Shown: positions 1 to 10,915 of the stretch, in pieces
Layout: each line of letters begins with the position of its first letter
How positions within the stretch are numbered: the first letter of the stretch is position 1
Assembly: GCA_963965975.1 (NCBI GenBank)
Contig: OZ014420.1
Location: forward strand, 5,296,001 to 5,360,000
Direction of reading: 5' to 3'
Length of the DNA stretch: 64,000 nt
Origin: Xestospongia bergquistia
Lineage: Eukaryota > Porifera > Demospongiae > Haplosclerida > Petrosiidae
The notes under the pieces: model-generated
Told to the model about the DNA's origin: nothing
Database searches by the model: none
What the model saw: the letters and a program-made list of their open reading frames with translations, nothing else
Made by a program: the position numbers and the translations under genes

Positions 1-1196
1 TCTGGTTATAACAAAGGGCAACCCTTATAAAGGAACAAGACCAATACTTTCTTGGAGTGGACGATACCTAGAACATGTGATATTGGAGGTGACCTTTGGG
101 ATCATTACGGTAAGATGATTGTTATTTCAAGTTAACAAGATTTAAATGTAAAAATCATACTGTGATCATTTTGACTTGTTAATTGTTACAATAAAACTCT
201 AAAATTGAAAAAGGTAAAGCCTTGAAACAGGATTAGTCACACCCATTGTTTTAACATTCATGATAGTGGTGAATGAAAAGCATTCATTGGTAGTTTACAA
301 GTGCATGTAAAATTCATCATCTCTAATAGTAAAAACATATTTAAGTGAACATCGCCCAAAATATGATACATAGTCCAAAGCAAATATAAGAAACTGTTTG
401 TCTTGATAACAAAAATAAATTGTAATATTTCTTGACTTTACATGTATTGATACTTACATAAAACATTGTTTTCTATTAGTCATCAACATGCTACAATGAA
501 GATGATTATATAACAGACCAATCTGTCATCAATCATTCTGGTCCACGTCGTGGAGATACATCTATCGTTCTGTGTTCACCTCAAGGGACCTGTTCAACAC
601 TTTTACCTGAGCGTCCTCGTGATTTTGTTAACTGTGTAGGATATCCTAAGAATTGGCCATTTATGAGTGTCCATTTCTGGGGAGAGAATCCAATAGGTAA
701 TTGGACAGTTGAAATGAGTTTTGACAGTGATACAGGTGGTGCTAGTCTTGAGTCAATGAATCTAATTTTGTTTGCAGTACAAAGCAAACCAGGTGGTCAA
801 TGTGACCCTGCTTGTGCCACACCCACTGGATGTAGCTATGGCAATGGTTCTCAATATTGTGATATATGCGGTAATGGTTATTATCGAAATGTCAGTACAA
901 TGGAATGTGTACATAGCTGTTCTCCAGGTGCATGTATTATAGAGGGTACATGTGTATTTTATAATGGATCTTGTCCTCAAACTACCACAAGTGGGTTGAC
1001 TTCAAAGGATATTATTATTATAGCAGTAGTATCTTCGGTACTGGTCATTACATGTCTTGTGTTATTGTGTGTATGTGTAATACTGTGCTGTACTTGCTGT
1101 ACAAAAAAGAAGTATCATAGATTAACTCTTCAGAATGAAGTGGAGGAATCTTCTTATCAACCTTATGATGTTGTTAAGACCCCAGTTACTGTGTGA
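1..1196 (+). CDS. Furin/kexin-like proprotein convertase, copy A, 3' part only
   Basis: Partial gene cut by the window start. Two exons are visible, 1-109 and 480-1196, joined in phase 0; stop 1194-1196. They encode the second half of the P (homoB) domain, a short Cys-rich stretch (eight or more Cys, starting CDPACATPTGC), a single transmembrane helix and a short cytoplasmic tail with a tyrosine motif (YDVV) suited to endosome/TGN sorting. Convertases of this family cleave secretory precursors after basic residues; the catalytic domain of this copy lies outside the window. Exons, intron and 3' flank are almost identical to copy B (6829-8280), so A and B are recent duplicates or kept alike by conversion. 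Copy A lacks nine bases (three codons, E-D-I/V region) found in B and C at the P-domain/Cys-rich border near 790. Confidence 0.85.
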
Positions 1197-1344
1197 CACA
1201 ATTTATTGTCATTACTTTAATTTTTTTTTCTCAATCTGTAATAGATAGTACTGAGTGCTTTTAAATTTTTTTTAAATTAAATTTTTAATCACTAAGTGGC
1301 CATGGGTGGGGTATATAGTGTAGTTGTCATGGAAATAAACTAAT
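1197..1344. other. 3' flank of copy A, shared with copy B
   Basis: AT-rich spacer between the convertase stop and the coiled-coil relic. It matches the corresponding stretch after copy B (8042-8192), including the GTTGTCATGGAAAT motif around 1323-1337 that is also just upstream of the intact coiled-coil gene. No gene seen. Confidence 0.6.
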
Positions 1345-1543
1345 ATGAAGAAAGATTGTTCAAGCAGTAACATTGAATCACAATCTCTTAAAAGAGTAGA
1401 AAGTAATAGTACTTGCCACTTAGTGGCATCCATATCAAATATAAAGACAAATACACTATAAACAAAATAACTTCGAATTTTAGCCTAAGACAGATTTAAT
1501 TACAACAAATAGGTCACATTCTAATGCTACCACATTTTAGAAA
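1345..1543 (+). pseudogene. Decayed exon 1 of the coiled-coil gene (relic after copy A)
   Basis: Sequence aligns with exon 1 of the coiled-coil gene at 15485-15710: the start region, the run of codons for Ser/Asn/Ile/Gln/Ser and the ending GCTACCACATTT are all recognisable. Frame is destroyed by deletions and stops. It sits at the same position relative to convertase copy A as the intact gene sits relative to copy C, so it is the relic of a duplicated neighbour. Confidence 0.8.
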
Positions 1544-1754
1544 TTTCAATGCTGTCTAACTAAATGGTGTTGTTGTATCATGAACTCATACAGTATAGTA
1601 TGTAGTCACTGGCTTATAGGCGCGATGTATGCCAGAGCAAAAAATTGGGGTCTCTCTATATAATGTTTATTACTTTAAAGTTATGTTTTCAATTGCAGTC
1701 ATTAAGATCTAATTGGTAACTGATTGTAAATAGTTAATTAACATAAGTTTCACA
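1544..1754. other. Spacer without recognisable gene
   Basis: About 200 bases of AT-rich sequence between the coiled-coil relic and the LINE. Nothing recognised. Confidence 0.4.
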
Positions 1755-3310
1755 GGTGGTTTTAATCTCTTACTTCAACATGTTCCTCTGTTCCAACATA
1801 TCAAAGTTGCAAAGCTCCTTCTTCAGATTCCATCTAATACTTCTACAGGTCCCGATGGTATTTCAGCTCGTATGTTAAAAGAAACTGCCTACCCCATTTC
1901 ATCACCACTTCTACTTTAATCTTTCAATTAAGTCTGGTATCTTTCCTGATGACTGGAAAAACTCTCATATTATCCCAATACCAAAGCACTCTTCAGCTCC
2001 ATCTTCTCCCACAGGTTATCTTCCCATATCTCTACTACCACTTATCAGCAAAGTTTTAGAAAGACATATTTTCAACTGGCTACTGGACTTTTGCCAGACT
2101 CATAATCTTTTATCTGAATCTCAGTTCGGCTTTAGACCTGGTTATTCCACAGAGTCCGCCCTGATTACTTCCACTAATGCATGGTTTACTCAGCTGGATA
2201 AGGGGTACTCTATCTGTGCAACCTTTTTTGATCTAACTAAAGCTTTTGACTTAGTTCCACATCAACCCCTTCTTGACGTACTTTCTTCACTTGACATCCC
2301 TCATCACCTTATCCTTTGGCTTCAAAGTTATCTCACACTTCGTTTGATCTCAGCAAGTAGTTGTTGATGGCTGTTCCTCTTCTAAGTCCTCTGTCCTATC
2401 TGGTGTTCCTCAAGGCTCGATTCTTGGACCACTTCTCTTCATTTTGTATGTGAATGACATATTCCAGTTACCTTTCTCCTCAACTTTATCAATCATCCTA
2501 TATGCTGATGACATCCTTTTATCGTGTCCCTTCAAATCATTCCTCAAATTTTCACTTGCACAATCTAACGTTAATATTCTCTCTTCCTGGGTCAAATCTA
2601 AACACCTAACGATTAATAACTCAAAAACCAAATACATGATCATTTCCAGAAAGTCTCCTACATCCTTTACTACTCTTCCTTCTCTTTTCCTTGATGGATC
2701 ACCTCTTGAATTAGTCTCTTCATTTAAGTACCTAGGTGTTACTCTAACCTCTAATCTCTCCTGGTCTACTCACATCAATGAAACCTGTTCAAGAAACTGC
2801 TTGGTCACATCTATCGTTAATTTTACTATAACTCCTCTTCTTCTTTTCTTATTAAATTATACTTGACATTAATCCTCCCCATCCTTATGTACAGCTCGTC
2901 TGTTTGGGACCCATATTCCATTCTTAACATCAATAAATTGGAAAAAGTTCAACATTTTGCACTAAAACTCTGCAGTAAAAATTGGACCTCTGATTACCCT
3001 CTACTTCTATAACTCTTCAATCTTCCTTCTCTATCTTCCAGTAGAACGACATCTAAGCTTGTCCTTTTATACAAGTTCATCTTTAGTAAGCTCTACATTC
3101 CTGCTGGTTCTTTTTCATTTCAAAACCAGTCCTCTTATAATTTACATTCTTCCCATCCTTTAAACCTGAATCTGCCCTTCTCCAGATCTTCTGCTACCCT
3201 CAACTCCTTCCTTCCCAGTGCTATTTCCTTGTGGAATTCCCTTCCATCATCACTCAAAGATCTCAACTCTGCAAGTCAGTTCAAGCAAAATATTTCTTAT
3301 TTACTTTAAA
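1755..3310 (+). mobile_element. Broken non-LTR retrotransposon (LINE) reverse transcriptase
   Basis: Frame-shifted remains of a LINE reverse transcriptase. Visible in several frames: a TGPDGISARMLK-type start of the RT domain (about 1850), the motif VPQGSILGPLLFILYVND (about 2400-2455), the catalytic YADD box at 2501-2512, then the thumb-region features KTKYMIISRK and KYLGVTL (about 2620-2750), and a C-terminal stretch ending near WNSLPSSLKDL (about 3230-3265), typical of CR1/jockey-like elements. No endonuclease domain, no intact frame, so it is a dead 5'-truncated copy. It landed between convertase copies A and B, after the coiled-coil relic had formed or while it decayed. Clade assignment is uncertain. 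Confidence 0.85.
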
Positions 3311-3483
3311 ATTATCAGAAATATAGCATACATGTTGTTCATTCATTCATCTGTTAATATCATCACTCTTCATAAATCATTCACCTCCTATTTCTATTGT
3401 TTTTTTTTTGATGCTCTTCATATTAGCTTTGCTATTGAGTGTCTTTTGTGTTTTAATAATAAAAAAGTTTATGCAGTAATTAG

Positions 3484-3745
3484 AGCACGTTGTTGTGATC
3501 CTGCTTGTTCCACACACACTAGATATAGCTACAGCAATGGATGTGGTAATGCTTGTTATCAAAATGCCACTACAATAATTGAATGTATATGTACCTGTTC
3601 TCCAGGTGAATGTATTATAGAGGATACATATGTGTATTTTATAATGGGTCTTGTCTTCAAACTATTACAATTATGTTGGTTGACTTTAAAGAAAATTATT
3701 ATTATAGCAGTAGTATCTTTAATACTGAGCATTACGTATAATACT
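3484..3745 (+). pseudogene. Relic of a further convertase copy (Cys-rich and TM part)
   Basis: Reads as a corrupted version of the convertase 3' exon: CCDPACSTHT, a degraded Cys-rich stretch with CSPGECIIE, then the transmembrane start KKIIIIAVVS. Compare 800-1080 and 7640-7930. The linker is frameshifted and the tail is missing. This is an extra copy, distinct from A, B and C, so the ancestral array had at least four members. Confidence 0.8.
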
Positions 3746-3845
3746 ATTATAATCTATGTTGTAGTTTTGAGCATAGATTATAATAGTATTATACGTAATG
3801 CCCAGTATTAAAGATACTGCTGCTATAATAATTTCCTTTAAAGTC
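3682..3845. repeat. Long hairpin formed from convertase TM sequence
   Basis: Arms 3682-3758 and 3772-3845 are near-perfect reverse complements with a 13-base loop. The left arm is the TM-coding part of the convertase relic, so the right arm is an inverted copy of it, made by a local inverted duplication. Confidence 0.85.
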
Positions 3846-3922
3846 AGTTGCTTTTCCAAGGGATTTTCCCAGCTATGTGCTTGGGTAGGCGGAGCTACAT
3901 TTAAGGGTGTGGCTAAACTAAA

Positions 3923-6900
3923 ATGACTTTACTTACTTTGACTTTGTTATTATTATACCTTGGAATCGGAGTGCGCGCAGGATATCACTCTAGTTGGCTT
4001 ATAAAGATAGCACCTGCCAATCAAGCAAGTGCTGTTTTTTATGCTGACTCTTTAGCGCAACAAAACGGACTGGTCAACGTAGGCCAGGTGAGTACAGTGA
4101 TCTCGTTGCAATGAGTAACTATATTTTATTGAGAAACTAGTACACAAAATCTTGTCTATTATTTTAAGCATGAAAGAATATATTAAATGTACTATCTGTC
4201 AGCTAATCCTGCTCACTCTCAGATACTTGTTCCTTTGAAGAGGTGTGTACTCAGACTATACCCTCAGTTATCAATAGATTAAGTTTGTTGTTTAGATTTT
4301 AGTCATTCATTTAGTGTTGTTGTTCATATTTTGAGATGGCCTGTTTATGGCACGTTTAAAAATCCTGTGATAATACACACAAGTACATTAATGATTTATC
4401 GTTCTTTTTTCAGGTAGGACAATTAAAAAATGTCTTCCAATTTAAATATCCTCAAGGGAAAAGACAATCTTATCCTAACATCACAGCATCTTTACAGAAT
4501 GGAAGCCAGGTTCATATAGAACAACACTACAATAGAGTCTTTATATGTTGTATTAGGTAGTGTATGTGGAACAAGAGCAATCTCTGAATCATGTTAAGAG
4601 GAACTTTTCTCTTCCTTCTGATCCTTACTGGCAATATCAATGGCCATGGGTAAAAATAAATTGTTTTCAATATATACATGTATAATCTATAGTGTGATCA
4701 TGGTTTTATAACATTCCTTGAAGTTATTTGTTATAGTATTGAGAGGATGAATGAATCACGTGACTATAACTATAATTTATAATGTAACATACTCTATAAT
4801 ATTTCATGACACATTCAATGATATCATCCTTTATATATATCACACTGTATCAGTAATATTGTCTTTATTTTATTAGTACAACACAGGTCAAAGTGGAGGA
4901 CCATCTGACTATGATATTAATGTAGTACCAGTTTGGATTGAAGGAGTCTCTGGAGCTAATACTGCTGTCTTAGTTATTGATAATGGTAAAGATATATTCA
5001 TGAAATCCTAGTTTATTTATTCCATATATAGGCATACAAACTAATCATCCTGACCTCCAAGACAACATTGTAAGTAGTCTGCTTCAAATATTATTAGAAA
5101 GACATTTTTGTGATGTTGCCTCTAGTTTATGTAATACAGTGTTATTCCCTCACATTGAGGAATTTATAGTATAGGTTCATTTTTAACACAATTAAATGAT
5201 CCTTGTCTCGTGTAATATCAATTAGTCAATGACCTCTTCTTTTAGGATCTATCACTATGTTATAGTGTTATAAGAGATAATAATGATATCTCAGCTATTT
5301 CTTCATTTAATGATTTTGGACATGGTACGTCATGTGCTGGAGAGATTGCTATGATTAGAGATAATGGTGTTTGTGGAGCTGGTGTAGCTTTTAATACCAG
5401 AATAGGAGGTCAGTTATACATGTATGGAATGAGAATATTAAAAGAAGAGATTTTGTGGTTATCTTGAATTCAATGTTTTCTTAGAGAGACGTTAAAACTG
5501 TGACATTTTCAATGGCAACATAATATAATTGTTTACAAACAGTGGAGTATTTAGAAAGACTAGTATATTTAAATTTGTTAAAAGGTCTTCTAATTCTCTA
5601 TAACCATTAAATCTAACATTACTATAATGTCTACTGTTAATCATGTGATTTACTCTTAAAGAGAATGTGCATATCATAGCTTTAACATTTTTGTAATAGT
5701 GTCTGTATAAACGTTGAAAAACAGCAAAGCATTAGTCTTTGTTTTTTCTAAACACCATTTTAGGTTTTCAAATCAATTTTACTGATTTCTTACCAAGCTA
5801 TGAAGTGACAGCATTTGGTTTTCGTTCTGATGTTATTCAAGTATACAGTAATAGTTGGGGTCCTGATGATGATGGATTTGTTGTACAAGGACCGGGTCAA
5901 TTTACATATGATGCTCTCTATGATGGAATAACTAATGTTAGTTTATATTATGTTGTCTTAAGAATAAATTGTGTTCTCATCTGCAGTGATTGCTTATATC
6001 AATATTTCTTATACCTTCCAGGGACGTAATGGTAATGGATCAATTTATATCTTCTCTTCTGGTAATGGAGGACATAATGGAGACTCATGTGCTGCAGATG
6101 GCTATGCATCTAGTATATACACAATAGCTGTAGGATCTGCTAATCAGTTAGGAGAACAAGCCTTCTATGATGAAGATTGTTCTGCTAAAATGGCTGTCAC
6201 TTACAGCTATAACAGTTTTCATGCAAGTAATCAAGTTGTAAGTACCTTATAGTGTAAACCATATAAAATATAATATGTTATAGGCAACTACATTTCCAAG
6301 TAGTGAGTGTGTAAGAAATTTTACTGGTACAAGTGCATCTGCTCCACTAGTAGCTGGAGTCATTCTATTAGCTCTTGAAGTCAAGTGAGTTCAGTTACAG
6401 AATATATTAGCATTTTCTATTATCTTATTTATAGTCCTGTATTGTCTTGGCGTGATGTGCAATACCTTATTGCCTATACTTCTAAGACAGCTAACTTAGA
6501 AGGAGAGTTTGTAACTAATGGTGCTGGTCTTAAAGTTAGTAATCAGTTTGGATTTGGAGCTATTGATGCTGAGGCTTTGGTAACAAGAGCTAGATACTGG
6601 ACACCTGTAGGAGAGGTAGTAAATATTACGGAACCTATAATGTGAGTATATTTTATTGTCAAGTTATTAGGATTTTAGTGTTCATTTACAATGTTTGTTT
6701 CACGATATTACAAACTCAAGACAAGTGATTTTTTATAATAGATGTATATATGTCTCTATTATTACAAAACATTTTACAATGCTATATTTTACTGTTGTAT
6801 TTTTGTCTTCAATAGAGGTGGACCTTCTCTGGTTATAACAAAGGGCAACCCTTATAAAGGAACAAAACCAATACTTTCTTGGAGTGGACGACACCTAGAA

Positions 6901-8041
6901 CATGTGATATTGGAGGTGACCTTTGGGATCATTACGGTAAGATGATTGTTATTTCAAGTCAACAAGATTAAAACGTAAAAATCATACTGTGATCCTTTTG
7001 TCTTGTTAATTGTTACAATAAAACTCTAAAATTGAAAAAAGGTAAAGCCTTGAAACAGAATTAGTCACACCCATTGTTTTAACATTCATGGTAGTGGTGA
7101 ATGAAAAACATTCATTGGTAGTTTACAAGTGCATGTTAAGTTAAAATTCATCATCTCTAATAATAATAACAACATATCGAAGTGGACATCATACATTATA
7201 TGATACATAGTCCAAAGCAAATATAAGAAACTGTTTGTCTTGATAACAAAAAAAATTGTAATATTTCTTGACTTTACATGTATTGATACTTACATAAAAC
7301 ATTGTTTTCTATTAGTCATCAACATGCTACAACGAAGATGATTATATAACAGACCAATCTGTCATCAATCATTCTGGTCCACGTCGTGGAGATACATCTA
7401 TTGTTCTGTGTTCACCTCAAGGGACCTGTTCAACACTTTTACCTGAGCGTCCTCATGATTTTGTTAACTGTGTAGGATATCCTGAGAATTGGCCATTTAT
7501 GAGTGTCCATTTCTGGGGAGAGAATCCAATAGGTAATTGGACAGTTGAAATGAGTTTTGACAGTGATACAGGTGGTGCTAGTCTTGAGTCAATGAATCTA
7601 GTTTTGTTTGCAGTACAAAGCAAACCAGAGGACATAGTTGGTCAATGTGACCCTGCTTGTGCCACACCCACTGGATGTAGTTATGGCAATGGTTCTCAAT
7701 ATTGTGATATATGCGGTAATGGTTATTATCGAAATGCCAGTACAATGGAATGTGTACATAGCTGTTCTCCAGGTGCATGTATTATAGAGGGTACATGTGT
7801 ATTTTATAATGGATCTTGTCCTCAAACTACCACAAGTGGGTTGACTTCAAAGGATATTATTATTATAGCAGTAGTATCTTCGGTACTGGTCATTACATGT
7901 CTTGTGTTATTGTGTGTATGTGTAATACTGTGCTGTACTTGCTGTACAAAAAAGAAGTATCATAGATTAACTCTTCAGAATGAAGTGGAGGAATCTTCTT
8001 ATCAACCTTATGATGTTGTTAAGACCCCAGTTACTGTGTGA
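3923..8041 (+). CDS. Furin/kexin-like proprotein convertase, copy B (complete)
   Basis: Twelve exons: 3923-4087, 4414-4509, 4557-4649, 4877-4985, 5032-5069, 5246-5408, 5764-5936, 6022-6237, 6284-6384, 6435-6641, 6816-6936, 7316-8041; about 735 aa. Order: signal peptide, S8 pro-region ending in a dibasic KR (4596-4601) before the NFSLPSDPYW start of the mature enzyme, catalytic domain, P domain, Cys-rich segment, TM helix, short tail with YDVV. Catalytic Asp 4979-4981 (VIDNG), His 5321-5323 (HGTSCAGE), oxyanion Asn 6064-6066 (SSGNGG), Ser 6332-6334 (GTSASAPL). Acidic residues lining the basic-specific S1 pocket (DSCAADGY, SWGPDDDG) are present, so cleavage after Arg/Lys is expected in the secretory pathway. 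The residue after the catalytic Asp is Asn instead of the usual Asp. The start aligned with copy C is mutated to GTG; the ATG at 3923 is a shifted start. Confidence 0.88.
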
Positions 8042-8192
8042 CACAATTTATTGTCATTACTTTAATTTTTTTTTCTCAATCTGTAATAGATAGTACTGAG
8101 TGCTTTTAATTTTTTTTTTTAAAATTAAATTTTTAATCACTAAGTGGCCATGGGTGGGGTATATAGTGTAGTTGTCATGGAAATAAACTAAT

Positions 8193-8897
8193 ATGAAGAA
8201 AGATTGTTCAAGCAGTAACATTGAACCACAATCTCTTGAAAGAGTAGAAAGTAATAGTACTTGCCACTTAGTGGCATCCATATCAAATATAAAGATAAAT
8301 ACACTATAAACAAAATAACTTCGAATTTTAGCCTAAGACAGATTCAATTACAACAAATAGTTCACATTCTAATGCTACCACATTTAAAGCTAGTCGTTTA
8401 ATGTTTAGGTTTAGAGTTATTTCCATATCAATAACTACAGCATAAACTTATATTTGATTGGCATTGTTTTAATTTAATTGTTAACATTTTCTTTTGGTTT
8501 AAGTATTAATTACCAACTTTATAGTTTCACCATTTTAGTATTATTAATTAATATTAGTAATACAAAGGGAAAAGGTTTGCTTAAATTGCCAAAAGTTAAG
8601 AGCATTTTTAATATCAAAATATACTTTTTTGACTATTTTCAGTATGTCACTATAACAGTAAGTCCAACATTCAAGTAATAGTCACCGTTCATTTTCATAA
8701 ATTTAACATGTGACACTGTGGTTTCCAGTAGTAGGGGAAGTATTAATAATAGCTGTTATTGATTACTGAGATGACTAATGAATAAAAATATTAATTAATA
8801 ACTAACATTAGCAAAACCTTAATATATTAAAATGAATTTAGTTAAAGTTTTATTAGTTTACTAAAACAACACTATAATTATTTAATTATGCAATCAA

Positions 8898-8934
<37 letters not shown>

Positions 8935-9060
8935 TGTATCTTGGAAATCTGCCAAAGATAAAAAACAAAGGGAAAGTCAAACTCTGTTCACTTATAATCC
9001 TGATCCAAGACATCCTCCTAAGAACCAACTCATACAAGTACACCATATTCAGAAAGTATT
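8193..9060 (+). pseudogene. Decayed copy of the coiled-coil gene (relic after copy B)
   Basis: Three blocks align with the intact gene at 15485-16932: 8193-8400 with exon 1, 8405-8455 with intron 3 (TTATTTCCATATCAATAACT), and 8935-9060 with the exon 4 segment coding for a SWKSAKDK and NPDPR stretch, with an internal deletion that joins it to the later STPY part. Stops and frameshifts throughout. An (AAT)n microsatellite interrupts it. Confidence 0.85.
8898..8934. repeat. (AAT)n microsatellite
   Basis: Uninterrupted AAT repeats, about twelve units, inside the coiled-coil relic. Confidence 0.9.
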
Positions 9061-10915
9061 TCAGTGAACAATAAGATACTTTTTACCTTTTACCTGCCCT
9101 CTAACATTCAGCAAACACTGTAGAACCTACACACCAAACATTAAATCCTCATACTTGTATCACTACGAGTACCTCACATAGACTTCACAGTCACCAATAA
9201 CAATAGAAGCAGTTGGAGTTAAGTGTTATTTGAAAGTGGAGAAGAGTCTATCTGCATTGTAAGACTATCTTAATGTGCTAACATGGATGCAATACTGTAC
9301 GAAGATGATGGCAACAACACAATACTTTCAACATGCACATTTGGAGCAGAAAAATTAGATGAACTTATTGATGAATAAAATATTAAAATACTGAAAGAAG
9401 ACAGGATTTTAAGATCATTCAAGGTACGGGTGGTCCAATTAAAAAAGGTGTTGACTGAATATTTACTTGAATTGAGGTAAAAGGGAATGTAGATTTATAA
9501 TATTTGAGGTAGCATTGTCAGCTAGACAGTTAACCTGCATCTAAACACTGTAGCAGTTTAGGCCCCTATGGCCTCTCTTCTTCTCTGGCTGAATGCAGTC
9601 TATCTAGTGTGCTTATAAAAGCACATGACCAATTCAGAAACAAAGTAATCTGAATCATTTATTGATGCTGTAACTCTTCTAATACCTTCAAAAATGCTTT
9701 CTAGCTATAGTACTACTCATGTCAACAGATCTCTGATGGTCTTCATTTGTTGCATCCTAGACAAAAACAAGAATGCACATTATTAGTATTAGCCCAGCCA
9801 ATATTGCATTTTAGGGTCTAAAAAGGTTTAAGCAAAAGAATAACAGTAGTACTCATTGTGCATGTGTATATGAAAGAAAATTTACAAACAGCACAATGTA
9901 TGCATAAATATCAAAAAGTATTGTACTATGTTTTCTCATTGACATGACCAAAACATCCTCAATCTCAGTTCATCCACTGCCAAGAAGACCTTATGTGTAT
10001 AAGCAGGTGCAGTTCATTTTCAACATTAAGTAATTCTACCTCTTTCAAAAAATGGAACAATTCATAATGCACATTCATGCAACCAGCAAATACATCTACA
10101 TCATACTTTTATTTTTTTGGTTATGAACCCAGCAACCAGTTATAAAACTTCCTCTATTAGAACCTCTGTACCTTAGTATTAGCATGCCAACTAAAATGTT
10201 TTCACCACCATGGTCACAACATACGTACTCCTGAAGGAAGACCATACACACTGACTACGTATACTCTGACAAAACAGACTATAACTGTGCTGGATAAGTT
10301 ATTATTTATAGCTTAAGATAGATTATTAACTTACTGTAACCATGTATTCCTTCATTAATAACAATTCTGTACCTATATATATTCTGTATTAAAAGAATGT
10401 TCAGCCAATATATTAAAAGATAGAGCTCCTCTTACACCCTAAAATTCCCTCCAAATTGTAAAAACACATACTCACTTGATTCTGTTGTATTTGTCTACAA
10501 CTCACATTAACCATTTCCTGCAGTGGAGTGTGTCAACTAAGACATCATGTGAAACATCGTATTAATTGGCCAAAATAATTCCACATGTGATTTGTCCACA
10601 TCCTGATTCAATCATAGCTACAGTGTTTAGAACCACAAAATGATTGAAAATTGATTGCAATGTCGTAAAGATATTTTAAACTGATTAACTCAGTTTGACA
10701 GTTTCAATCATAGATACATTTCATGTGTGTCATTTAAACTTCACACTTAGAAGTTAGAAGTTTTTATTATGACGTATGTTATTTACATAACAAGAGTGGG
10801 ATTAAAAATCACATGCGTTGTAATCATTATTATCACTTGTGTCATTTCCTGATTTATGACTCAAACGGCCTTTCCATAGGATTTTGGTAAGGTTGCGTTC
10901 CGACAGATACTATCT
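9061..10915. other. Intergenic spacer before convertase copy C
   Basis: About 1.85 kb with no gene recognised on either strand. The last 50 bases resemble the flank upstream of copy B (CCTTTCCATAGGATTTTGG against CTTTTCCAAGGGATTTTCC), so they probably include the shared 5' leader/promoter edge of the convertase unit. Confidence 0.5.

Noticed and set aside
3218-3811. 197-codon open frame across the LINE end and convertase relic
   Set aside because: A chance fusion of LINE 3' sequence and a decayed convertase fragment; no start context or splice sites of a real gene.
9273-9378. Short open frame MDAILYEDDGNN
   Set aside because: 34 codons, isolated, no similarity seen; not enough to call a gene.
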